Assembly (NCBI RefSeq): GCF_002210095.1
Contig: NZ_AQQR01000001.1
Location: 372,001 to 436,000 of the forward strand
Direction: 5' to 3'
From: Marinibacterium profundimaris
Lineage (GTDB): Bacteria > Pseudomonadota > Alphaproteobacteria > Rhodobacterales > Rhodobacteraceae
Length of the DNA: 64,000 nt
Shown here: piece after piece, positions 44,269 to 51,781 of the stretch
Layout of the letters: every line of letters starts with the position of its first letter
Numbering within the stretch: position 1 is the first letter of the stretch
Translations under genes and position numbers: made by a program
The notes under the pieces: generated by a model
The model's input: the letters and a program-made list of their open reading frames with translations, nothing else
What the model was told of the DNA's origin: nothing
Databases searched by the model: none

Positions 44269-45429
44269 TCAGTCCCGTGCCGCAAGCGCGTCCTGCAGCA
44301 GGCCGCGCACCGTGTCGCGCGGCACGTCCGAGGTAACGAAGGCGTCCCCGATGCCGCGCGCCAGGATGAAGCGCAGCTTGCCGTCGATCACCTTCTTGTC
44401 CTGGCCCATCAGCTCCAGCAGGCCATCGGCATCGGGCAGGTCGCCGGGGATGTCCGACAGGTCGGTTGTCATGCCCATGGCCTTCAGATGCGCGCGGACG
44501 CGGCTGGGATCCTCTTGCGGGCAAAGGCCAAGGCGCGCGGAGAGCTCGAACGCCAGCGCGCAGCCGATCGCCACGCCCTCGCCGTGCAACAGACGGCCGG
44601 AATAGCCCGTCGCGGCCTCCAGCGCATGGCCGAAGGTATGGCCGAGGTTGAGAAGCGCGCGGTCGCCCTGCTCCGTCTCGTCGCGGACGACGATGTCGGC
44701 CTTCATCTGGACGGACCGCGCCACCGCCTCGACCCGCGCGGCGGGATCGCCGGCGGCCAGCGCGGGGCCGTTCCTTTCCAGCCAGGCGAAGAAACCGGCG
44801 TCGCCCAGCATGCCGTATTTCACCACCTCGCCATAGCCGGCGAGGAAATCGCGCGGCGCCAGTGTCGCCAGCACATCGGTATCGGCCAGCACCAGCGCGG
44901 GCTGGTGGAAGGCGCCGACAAGGTTCTTGCCGTGGGACGTGTTGATACCGGTCTTGCCGCCGACCGAGCTGTCGACCTGCGCCAGAAGCGAGGTCGGGAC
45001 CTGCACGAAGCGGATGCCCCTGCGCAGCACGGCGGCGGCAAAACCGCCAAGGTCACCGATCACGCCGCCGCCGAGCGCGATCAGGATGTCGCGGCGCTCG
45101 ATCTTCTCGGACAGCATCCAGTCGACGGTCTGCGTCAGGTAGTGCCAGCTTTTCGTGGATTCCCCGGCCGGCAGGGTCAGGGCGACGCTGTCGATCCCCG
45201 CGCCCGAGAGCCCGGCGCGGAGCGGGTCCAGATGCAGCCCCGCGACGGTGTCGTCGGTCAGGATCGCCACCCTGGGCCGGTGCAGCAGCGGCGCAATCAG
45301 ATCGCCCGCGCGGGGCAGCAGGCCGGGGCCGATCCGCACGTCATAGGCGCGGCCCTCCAGCGGGACATGCACCGACGTGCCATCGGTGCCTTGGGTCTGG
45401 GTCGTGGTCTCGGTCATGGTGTCCGTCAT
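44269..45429 (-). CDS. aroB: 3-dehydroquinate synthase
   Basis: Second step of the shikimate pathway, cyclising DAHP with NAD+ and a metal ion. The 386-residue protein has the NAD-binding LPAGESTKSW and LGGGVIGDLGGFAAAVLRRGI, VPTSLLAQVDSSVGGKTGINTSHGKNLVGAFHQP, GEVVKYGML and the metal ligands in LLNLGHTFGHALEAATGY and LLHGEGVAIGC. Two in-frame ATGs (45429 and 45417) are possible; neither has a strong Shine-Dalgarno. The N-terminal 20 residues are Thr-rich and non-conserved. Paired with aroK. Confidence 0.95.
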   Translation of the reverse strand: MTDTMTETTTQTQGTDGTSVHVPLEGRAYDVRIGPGLLPRAGDLIAPLLHRPRVAILTDDTVAGLHLDPLRAGLSGAGIDSVALTLPAGESTKSWHYLTQTVDWMLSEKIERRDILIALGGGVIGDLGGFAAAVLRRGIRFVQVPTSLLAQVDSSVGGKTGINTSHGKNLVGAFHQPALVLADTDVLATLAPRDFLAGYGEVVKYGMLGDAGFFAWLERNGPALAAGDPAARVEAVARSVQMKADIVVRDETEQGDRALLNLGHTFGHALEAATGYSGRLLHGEGVAIGCALAFELSARLGLCPQEDPSRVRAHLKAMGMTTDLSDIPGDLPDADGLLELMGQDKKVIDGKLRFILARGIGDAFVTSDVPRDTVRGLLQDALAARD

Positions 45430-45550
45430 CGTTGTCTTGGTGAGCCGTGAAAGGCGTGATCCGTGAATGGCCGGTCTGCGGGGACGCATGGGCCGCGTCG
45501 CGCCGGAAGGACAGGCGTGGGTCCGCCCGGGCGTGCGGCGCCGCGCCGAC

Positions 45551-46141
45551 TTAGCCGGGTTCCAGCACGTCGGGGCGGACGGCCAGCGCCTCGATGACCC
45601 GGTCGGCCATTCCCTCGACCGACACGGTCGCATCCGAGGGGACCGTCAGATCGGCCAGCGCATAGATCGGCACGCGGTCCTCGTAGATCCGCGTCAGCGC
45701 GCCGCGCGGATCGGCGGTGCGCAGCAGCGGGCGCGTGTCCTTGTGGCGCACGCGGTTCCACAGCGTGTCGAGATCGGCGTTCAGCCAGACTGACACGCCC
45801 AGCTCGGAGATCATCCGGCGGTTGTCTTCGGCCAGGAAGGCCCCGCCCCCGGTCGACAGGATGCCCGAGCGTTCCGACAGCAGACGCGCGATCACCTGGC
45901 TTTCCTTGCGACGAAAGAACGGCTCTCCGTCGCGGGCGAAGATTTCGGGAATGGACATGTTGGCGGCCGCCTCGATCTCGGCGTCGCTGTCGGCAAAGGC
46001 CACGCCCAGTTTCTGTGCCAGGGCCTTGCCCACCGCGGTCTTGCCGGCGCCCATCATGCCGACCATTACCACGGTTTTCTTCAGCTTTCCCTTGCCCTTC
46101 GGCTGTGCAACGGTCACATCAACGTGCTCATTTCCGCTCAT
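45551..46141 (-). CDS. aroK: Shikimate kinase
   Basis: Fifth step of the shikimate pathway. The 196-residue protein has Walker A GMMGAGKT (28-35), the shikimate-binding DSDAEIE, FRRKESQVIARLL, STGGGAFL and the RPLLR lid segment. It is about 20 residues longer at the N-terminus (Lys-rich MSGNEHVDVTVAQPKGKGKLKK). The gene is followed by aroB 121 bases later and is divergent from the small membrane-protein gene at 46222. Confidence 0.95.
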   Translation of the reverse strand: MSGNEHVDVTVAQPKGKGKLKKTVVMVGMMGAGKTAVGKALAQKLGVAFADSDAEIEAAANMSIPEIFARDGEPFFRRKESQVIARLLSERSGILSTGGGAFLAEDNRRMISELGVSVWLNADLDTLWNRVRHKDTRPLLRTADPRGALTRIYEDRVPIYALADLTVPSDATVSVEGMADRVIEALAVRPDVLEPG

Positions 46142-46221
46142 GGCCCTTCAATGACGTGAACTTGTGCAAAAGGCCAGTTATAGTTTGCGGAAAAAGACTC
46201 GATTGCAGGCAAAGGAACTCC

Positions 46222-46371
46222 ATGGGCCGTCTTCTGAAACTACTTCTCGTCCTGGCGGTGCTGGGATTTGCCGCGTTGACGGTCTACGCGTATATCGGGC
46301 CCTATTTCGGGGTGGATTTCTCAGCGCCGCAGGGCGAGGTGCGCAAGCCGGTGACGTTGGATGCGGATTGA
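46222..46371 (+). CDS. 49-residue small membrane protein
   Basis: A 50-codon gene with AAAGGA seven bases before the ATG. The product has one N-terminal membrane helix (about 5-27, LLKLLLVLAVLGFAALTVYAY) and a short polar tail (GPYFGVDFSAPQGEVRKPVTLDAD). It overlaps the next gene by 11 bases, so the two are coupled and probably act together. Similar short membrane proteins precede exported proteins in this clade, but no function is assigned. Confidence 0.75.
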   Translation: MGRLLKLLLVLAVLGFAALTVYAYIGPYFGVDFSAPQGEVRKPVTLDAD

Positions 46372-47932
46372 CGCAGCGCTTGCGCTGATCTCCCTGTCGC
46401 TGGTGCCGCTGGCCGGCCCCGCCCCTGCGCAGGAGCCACTGTCGGCCATCGACTGGCTGCGGCGCAACCCGCCGCAGGTGCCTTTGGCCGCCCTGCCCCC
46501 GACCTATTTCGCGCCCAGCCCGGGAACGGAACCTCCGGTGACCGACGGGGTTTCGGCCCCCGAAATCGTGGTGACGCCGCTGGAGGACACGCCGGTGGCC
46601 GTGGGGCTGGTGCCCAACACGGTGACCGGACTGCCGCCGACGCTTTGGCAGGGCAGCGCGACGCCGGTGCTGGCGCGACTGGTGGCCGATGCGCCGGTCA
46701 GCCAGAGCCCGGCGATGCAATCGGTGCTGTACACGCTGATGTTGGCCGAGGCGCAGCCGCCGGCCGACAGCGGCAAGGTGCCGGGGCTGACGCTGGCGAT
46801 GCTGGACCGGCTGATGGACCTGGGCGCGGTGGAGCCGGCCGAGGCGCTGGCGCGCCGGGCCGGGCCCGCGCGCTCGCCCGAGCTGTTTCACCGGTGGTTC
46901 GACGCGACCCTGCTGACCGGGACCGAGGATGCGGCCTGCGCGACGCTGGCGGTCAACCCGCACCTGGCGCCGGATTACGCGGCGCGGGTCTATTGCAGCG
47001 CGCGGCGCGGCGACTGGCCGGCGGCGGCGCTGATGCTGGATACGGCGATCGCGCTGGGGGATCTGCCCGAGGCGCGCGGCACGTTGCTCGAGCTTTTCCT
47101 GCACGGCGATCTCGACGGTGGCCTGCTGCCGCCGCCAAGCCTGCCGGTCTCGGTCGATCCGCTGGATTTCCGGCTTTACGAGGCGATCGGAGAGCCCCTG
47201 CCCGCCCAGGGGCTGCCACGGGCGTTTTCGCATGCGGACCTGCGCGACGTGGCCGGCTGGAAGGCCCAGCTGGAGGCGGCCGAGCGGCTGGCCCGCACCG
47301 GGGCGCTGAGCGCGAACCGGTTCCTGGGCATCTATACCGCGCGCGAGCCTGCCGCCTCGGGCGGGATCTGGGACCGGGTGCAGGCCGTGCAGCGGTTCGA
47401 AACTGCGCTGAACACCGGCAGCGGCGAGGCGATCGGCAAGACGCTGCGCCCGGCCTGGGACGCGATGCGCGCCGCCGGGACCGAGGTGACCTTTGCCACG
47501 CTCTTCGCCGACCGGCTGGCCGCGACCCCACCGTCCAGCCCGGCCGCCCAGGCTCTGGCCTGGCGCATCCGGATGCTGTCCGACAGCTATGAGCGCGCCG
47601 CGCGGGATGCGCCCGAAGGATCCGAGGCGGCCTTCCTGGCCGGCATCGCCCGAGGCCGGCCCGAGGCGGGCGCCGGCGCGGGCGACGTGGAGCGCGCCAT
47701 CGCCGAAGGGTTCTCAGACGCGGCAGAGCTGCCGCGCCAGCTGCGCGATCTGCTGGACCGGGGCGCCCTGGGAGAGATGATCCTGCGCGCCATCGCGCTG
47801 TACAAGCAGGGCACCGACGGCAACCCCGATGCGCTCACGGATGCTCTTGCAGCGTTCCGAAGCGTCGGGCTAGAGGACACGGCCCGCCGCGCCGCCCTGC
47901 AACTGATGCTTCTGGAGCCCCGCCACCGATGA
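46361..47932 (+). CDS. Exported protein of unknown function
   Basis: A 523-residue protein with a signal peptide (about 1-23, SLVPLAGPAPAQE) and an otherwise Ala/Leu-rich, mostly helical sequence, with hints of TPR-like helical repeats (for example ARVYCSARRGDWPAAALMLDTAIALGDLPEA and LFHRWFDATLLTGTEDAACATLA). Two cysteines near 185 and 200 could form a disulfide. It overlaps the small membrane protein upstream (11 bases) and xerD downstream (ATGA), forming a three-gene unit. No catalytic motif was found. The coupling to xerD may be only transcriptional. Confidence 0.75.
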   Translation: MRIDAALALISLSLVPLAGPAPAQEPLSAIDWLRRNPPQVPLAALPPTYFAPSPGTEPPVTDGVSAPEIVVTPLEDTPVAVGLVPNTVTGLPPTLWQGSATPVLARLVADAPVSQSPAMQSVLYTLMLAEAQPPADSGKVPGLTLAMLDRLMDLGAVEPAEALARRAGPARSPELFHRWFDATLLTGTEDAACATLAVNPHLAPDYAARVYCSARRGDWPAAALMLDTAIALGDLPEARGTLLELFLHGDLDGGLLPPPSLPVSVDPLDFRLYEAIGEPLPAQGLPRAFSHADLRDVAGWKAQLEAAERLARTGALSANRFLGIYTAREPAASGGIWDRVQAVQRFETALNTGSGEAIGKTLRPAWDAMRAAGTEVTFATLFADRLAATPPSSPAAQALAWRIRMLSDSYERAARDAPEGSEAAFLAGIARGRPEAGAGAGDVERAIAEGFSDAAELPRQLRDLLDRGALGEMILRAIALYKQGTDGNPDALTDALAAFRSVGLEDTARRAALQLMLLEPRHR

Positions 47933-48882
47933 CCGCCCCCTCTTCACCCGCGCTGTGGATCTCTGCCTTTCTGGAGGCCCAGGCCGCCGAGATGGGGGCC
48001 GCGACCAACACCCAGCTGGCCTATGCGCGCGACCTGCGCGACGTGGCCGAATGGATGGCCGCGCGGGATATGGATTTCGCCCGGGCGGAACGCCACGACA
48101 TCGAGGATTACCTTGTCGGCTGCGACGCCCAGGGCCTGTCAAAGGCCACCCGCGCGCGGCGGCTGTCGGCGATCCGGCAGCTTTACCGCTTTGCCTTCGA
48201 GGAAGGCTGGCGCGCCGACAATCCGGCGATCCAGATCCGGGGCCCCGGGCGCGACCGCAAGCTGCCGCAGACCCTGGACGTCGACGAGATCGACCGGCTG
48301 CTGAATGCCGCCCGCGAGACCGGGCGCACCCGGGCCGACCAGCTGCGCAACACCTGCTTGATGGAACTGCTTTATGCGACCGGAATGCGGGTGAGCGAGC
48401 TTGTGTCGCTGCCCGTCTCGTCGGCGCGAGGCGATCCGCGGATGCTGCTGATCCGCGGCAAGGGCGACAAGGAACGCATGGTCCCGCTGTCGCCGCCCGC
48501 GCGCGAGGCGCTGCGCGACTGGCTCGACATGCGCGACGCGGCCGAGGACGACGGGCGGACCAAGGGGCGGCCCGGCTCGCCCTTCCTGTTCCCGTCCCGC
48601 TCGCGCGACGGTTACCTGACGCGGCACCGGTTCTACCTGCTGATCAAGGAGATCGCCGTCTCGGCCGGGGTATCGCCCGACAAGGTGACGCCGCATACCC
48701 TGCGCCATGCCTTCGCCACGCATCTTCTGGCCAACGGCGCCGACCTCCGGTCGATCCAGACGCTGCTGGGCCATGCCGACGTGGCCACGACCGAGATCTA
48801 CACCCATGTGCTGGACGAACGGCTCAAGGAACTGGTGCTGGAACACCACCCGCTGGCGCGCGACGACGCGGCCAAGGCGTGA
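47929..48882 (+). CDS. xerD: Tyrosine recombinase XerD
   Basis: Site-specific recombinase that resolves chromosome dimers at dif with XerC under FtsK control. The 317-residue protein has the N-terminal core-binding domain (TQLAYARDLRDVAEWM) and the catalytic residues Arg154 (TGMRVSEL), Lys178/181 (GKGDKER), His256 and Arg259 (HTLRHAFATH), His282 (GHADVATT) and Tyr291 (EIYTHV). The sequence is of the XerD, not phage-integrase, type. The ATG overlaps the previous stop. No dif-like site was found in the window. Confidence 0.92.
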   Translation: MTAPSSPALWISAFLEAQAAEMGAATNTQLAYARDLRDVAEWMAARDMDFARAERHDIEDYLVGCDAQGLSKATRARRLSAIRQLYRFAFEEGWRADNPAIQIRGPGRDRKLPQTLDVDEIDRLLNAARETGRTRADQLRNTCLMELLYATGMRVSELVSLPVSSARGDPRMLLIRGKGDKERMVPLSPPAREALRDWLDMRDAAEDDGRTKGRPGSPFLFPSRSRDGYLTRHRFYLLIKEIAVSAGVSPDKVTPHTLRHAFATHLLANGADLRSIQTLLGHADVATTEIYTHVLDERLKELVLEHHPLARDDAAKA

Positions 48883-48945
48883 CACCCTTGAACCGGGCCG
48901 GGCGCAGCCCCATAACCACCCGGTAGAAACAAAACGTTCGGGACA

Positions 48946-50253
48946 ATGGAGACAGGTGACACGGTGCTCGACAGCGCATTCTGGCTGACTTCGGGCGGCA
49001 TTCTTATGCTGCTCGTCTTTTCGGCCTTCTTTTCGGGATCGGAAACCGCGCTGACCGCGGCCTCGCGCGGGAAACTGCGCAGCCAGGCCGACAAGGGATC
49101 GCGCGGGGCGCAGAGCGCGCTGGAGATCACCGAGGACAACGAGCGGCTGATCGGCTCGGTCCTGCTGGGCAACAACCTGGTCAACATCCTTGCGACCTCG
49201 CTGGCGACGGCGCTGTTCACCTCGCTGTTCGGTGAAAGCGGCGTGGCGCTGGCCACGCTGGTCATGACGCTGATGGTGCTGATCTTCGCCGAGGTGCTGC
49301 CCAAGACCTATGCCATCACCAATGCCGAGACCGCCGCCGCGGCCGTGGCGCCGGTGATCCGGCTGGTGATCCTGGTGTTCTCGCCTGTCGTGCAGGCCGT
49401 GCGCTTTCTGGTGCGCGGGGTGCTGCGGGTCTTCGGTGTGCGGATCGACCCCGACAGCCATATCCTTGCCGTGCGCGAGGAAATCGCGGGCGCGCTGCAC
49501 CTGGGCCATTCCGAGGGCGTTGTCGAAAAGGAGGACCGCGACCGGATCCTGGGCGCGCTGGACCTGGGCGACCGTTTCGTCGAGGAGATCATGCTGCACC
49601 GGTCGGGCATCGAGATGATCGACGCCTCGGCGGAGCCCGAGGCGATCCTGGAACAGGCGCTGCAAAGCCCTCACACCCGCCTGCCCGTCTACCGCGACGA
49701 GCAGGAGAACATCATTGGCGTGATCCATGCCAAGGACCTGAGCCGGGCGATGTACGCGCTGATCGGCGGGCCGTCGGGCAACCGCGGGCAGCTTTCGGAT
49801 TTCGACGTGACGGCCGTGGCGATCCCGCCCTATTTCGTGCCCGAGACCACGACGCTGGATGACCAGATGCGGGAATTCCTGCGTCTGCGCACCCATTTCG
49901 CGCTGGTCGTGGACGAATACGGCAGCCTGCGCGGCCTGATCACGCTGGAGGATATCCTCGAGGAGATCGTGGGCGAGATCACCGACGAGTTCGACACCGA
50001 GGTGGAGGCGCAGATCGACAAGTCGGAGGACGGACAATTCCTGATCGACGGATCGATGACAATCCGCGACCTGAACCGCGCGACCGACTGGACCCTGCCG
50101 GACGAGGAGGCCAACACCGTCGCGGGCCTGGTGATCCACGAGGCGCAGTCGATCCCGGTGGTGGGCCAGGTGTTCTCTTTCCACGGGTTCCGCTTCGAGG
50201 TGATGGGCCGCGACGGGAACCGGGTGACGCAGCTGAAGATCCGGCCGCTCTGA
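48946..50253 (+). CDS. HlyC/CorC-family (CNNM/CBS) transporter-associated protein
   Basis: A 435-residue protein with an N-terminal DUF21/CNNM membrane domain (about 10-185, four helices; LVFSAFFSGSETALTAASRGKL), two CBS domains (about 200-335; VIHAKDLSR, HFALVVDEYGSLRGLITLEDILEEIVGEI) and a C-terminal CorC_HlyC domain (about 355-430; GFRFEVMGRDGNRVTQLKIRPL). Members mediate or modulate magnesium/cobalt transport. The family is widespread and often labelled hemolysin, which is a misnomer. A strong terminator follows. Confidence 0.92.
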   Translation: METGDTVLDSAFWLTSGGILMLLVFSAFFSGSETALTAASRGKLRSQADKGSRGAQSALEITEDNERLIGSVLLGNNLVNILATSLATALFTSLFGESGVALATLVMTLMVLIFAEVLPKTYAITNAETAAAAVAPVIRLVILVFSPVVQAVRFLVRGVLRVFGVRIDPDSHILAVREEIAGALHLGHSEGVVEKEDRDRILGALDLGDRFVEEIMLHRSGIEMIDASAEPEAILEQALQSPHTRLPVYRDEQENIIGVIHAKDLSRAMYALIGGPSGNRGQLSDFDVTAVAIPPYFVPETTTLDDQMREFLRLRTHFALVVDEYGSLRGLITLEDILEEIVGEITDEFDTEVEAQIDKSEDGQFLIDGSMTIRDLNRATDWTLPDEEANTVAGLVIHEAQSIPVVGQVFSFHGFRFEVMGRDGNRVTQLKIRPL

Positions 50254-50276
50254 CAGGCGGCCTGTGGTGACCGGAC

Positions 50277-50301
50277 GCGGCCCCTTTCCGGGGCCGCTTT
50301 T
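50277..50301 (+). terminator. Intrinsic terminator after the CorC-like gene
   Basis: GCGGCCCC (50277-50284) pairs perfectly with GGGGCCGC (50290-50297) around TTTCC and is followed by TTTTC. Rho-independent type. Confidence 0.85.
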
Positions 50302-50524
50302 CGTTTGGGGCGCGCGCCTTCGGCGCGATCCGGCGTGGCGAGGCGCCGCCTGCGGCAGCGGGCTGCCGGTGGCGCCCTTCGGGCGGGTGTGCAAGTGGCG
50401 CCCTCCGGGCGCGGGCCGGTCCGGATCGGCATCCATGCCGGCACTGTGGCCATTACGCGCAAATCGATCCTGCCGTGTCGCCGGATTGCGCTTCGTCATT
50501 GCCGCGCGGCGGGCCACATGCTCT
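50302..50524. other. GC-rich intergenic stretch with a run of small hairpins
   Basis: Between the CorC terminator and the next gene are several closely spaced potential hairpins with TTCG-type or CTCC loops (near 50314-50328, 50340-50356, 50371-50385, 50400-50414). No gene is supported here. The run may be a degenerate repeat or a transcript-end structure. Confidence 0.4.
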
Positions 50525-50542
50525 TGTTCCGCATACGGAACA
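50525..50542. promoter_or_regulatory. Perfect inverted repeat TGTTCCG-CATA-CGGAACA
   Basis: TGTTCCG (50525-50531) and CGGAACA (50536-50542) are perfect arms with a 4-base centre, 22 bases upstream of the start of the glycine-zipper gene. The core TTCCGCATACGGAA resembles IclR-family operators, by recall only. It probably controls the small exported-protein genes that follow. Confidence 0.5.
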
Positions 50543-50563
50543 TTGCATGACGAGGACAGGACG

Positions 50564-50821
50564 ATGACACCGAAAAGAGCCCTTAGCCCACTTGCGCTGC
50601 CCGCTGCGCTGGCGCTGTTTGCGATCCAGGCCTGCGCGCCGGCTGACACGGTCCAGGGCCAGCAGCAGCGGCACGAAGCCGCCTGCATCGGCGGCACGCT
50701 GGCCGGCGGCCTGGTCGGCGGCGTTGTCGGCAGCGCCTTTGGCGGCGGCGCGGGCCGCTCGCTGATGACCGCGGTCGGCGCCGGCGCCGGCATGATCGGC
50801 GGCAACGCCCTGACCTGCTAA
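50564..50821 (+). CDS. Glycine-zipper putative lipoprotein
   Basis: An 85-residue exported protein: a hydrophobic leader (about 1-24) ending FAIQAC with Cys24 as possible lipobox cysteine, though Gln at -2 is unusual, followed by a Gly-rich hydrophobic segment (CIGGTLAGGLVGGVVGSAFG and GAGAGMIGG) of the glycine-zipper type. Such proteins sit in the outer membrane or periplasm and are often stress related. ACAGGACG precedes the ATG. It is 13 bases before the EF-hand gene and likely co-transcribed; both are preceded by the palindrome at 50525. Confidence 0.7.
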   Translation: MTPKRALSPLALPAALALFAIQACAPADTVQGQQQRHEAACIGGTLAGGLVGGVVGSAFGGGAGRSLMTAVGAGAGMIGGNALTC

Positions 50822-50834
50822 AAGGAGCATTTCG

Positions 50835-51200
50835 ATGCACATGACTTTCTTCCGCGCCCTGCCCGTCGCCTGTCTTGCCGCGCTGGCCTGCGCGACCCTG
50901 CCCGCCACGGCACAGATGGCCGAGATCAATTCCGGCCATCTTGCGATGCTCGACGCGGACGGCGACGGCGCCATTTCGAAGCCCGAGTTCGACACGTTCT
51001 CGAATTTCGCCTTTGACCAGATGGACACGAACGACAACGGCATGATCTCGGCCTCGGAATACGGGCAGGCGCTGCCGGCCGACGGGTTCGGCGACCTGGA
51101 TCTCGACAACAGCGGGGATCTTTCGCAGGACGAGTTCAACATGCAGATGTCGAAGGATTTCGCGGCCGCGGATCGCGACGGCAACGGCCTGCTGGACTGA
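50835..51200 (+). CDS. Exported EF-hand calcium-binding protein
   Basis: A 121-residue protein with a signal peptide (about 1-26, ending PATAQ) and four EF-hand loops: DADGDGAISKPEF, DTNDNGMISASEY, DLDNSGDLSQDEF and DRDGNGLLD, the last incomplete at the C-terminus. Each loop has the Asp at 1, 3 and 5 and Gly at 6, so calcium binding in the periplasm is likely. AAAAGGAG before the ATG is a strong ribosome-binding site. The partner protein is unknown. Confidence 0.88.
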   Translation: MHMTFFRALPVACLAALACATLPATAQMAEINSGHLAMLDADGDGAISKPEFDTFSNFAFDQMDTNDNGMISASEYGQALPADGFGDLDLDNSGDLSQDEFNMQMSKDFAAADRDGNGLLD

Positions 51201-51310
51201 CCATGGCGGGCGGCCGGGCCTTGCCACCGGCCGCCTTGCGCACCAGAGCGGACTGGCGGGCCGTCGGTGCCGAGGCTAAGTTGGGATCACGTTCTGACAG
51301 GAGATCCCAG

Positions 51311-51673
51311 ATGACGACCCGCCGCCTGTTTCTTGGCCTGGCCCTTGCGCTGGCCGCCCCCGTTCTTGCCCCGCCCGTCCTGGCCGCCGAGCAGCATGGC
51401 AGCCGCCGGCTGGAAAACGGTTTGACGGAAATCACCGGCTTTCTTGACCGGGTCGAGACCGAGGCCAACCATTTCCAGCTTATCGTGACCGCCGACGGCG
51501 AAAAATGGACCGTCGATTTCCCGGATCCGCCGGCCAACGCCAACGACACGCCCGTCGGGCTGCAGCTGAGCGAGGGGATGGAGCTGACGATTCAGGGGCA
51601 CCAGGCGCAGGACACCGCCTACCGGATGCGGGCGGATGTGCTGATCATCGACGGAACACCCTACGAATTGTGA
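51311..51673 (+). CDS. Small exported protein, OB-fold-like
   Basis: A 120-residue protein with a signal peptide (about 1-25, ending PVLAAE) and a beta-rich remainder (ITGFLDRVETEANHFQLIV, WTVDFP, GMELTIQGH) that reads like a small OB-fold or DUF6152-like periplasmic protein. AGGAGA precedes the ATG. It is 110 bases after the EF-hand gene and is closed by the terminator at 51731-51759. Function unknown. Confidence 0.7.
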   Translation: MTTRRLFLGLALALAAPVLAPPVLAAEQHGSRRLENGLTEITGFLDRVETEANHFQLIVTADGEKWTVDFPDPPANANDTPVGLQLSEGMELTIQGHQAQDTAYRMRADVLIIDGTPYEL

Positions 51674-51730
51674 GCACTGGCGCTCGCCCTGCGAGGCCCG
51701 GGGAGCATACGTACCCCTCTGAAACGACAC

Positions 51731-51759
51731 AGCGGCCCGGGTGATCCGGGCCGCTTTTT
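51731..51759 (+). terminator. Intrinsic terminator before convergent lpdA
   Basis: AGCGGCCCGG (51731-51740) pairs perfectly with CCGGGCCGCT (51746-51755) around GTGAT, then TTTT follows. Ends the rightward transcript; the same stem may also end the leftward lpdA transcript. Confidence 0.85.
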
Positions 51760-51781
51760 CATGTCCGCATATGGACCTGCG

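Noticed and set aside
47929-48882. XerD as a phage integrase marking a mobile element
   Set aside because: The sequence is of housekeeping XerD type and no attachment sites, phage or plasmid genes surround it.
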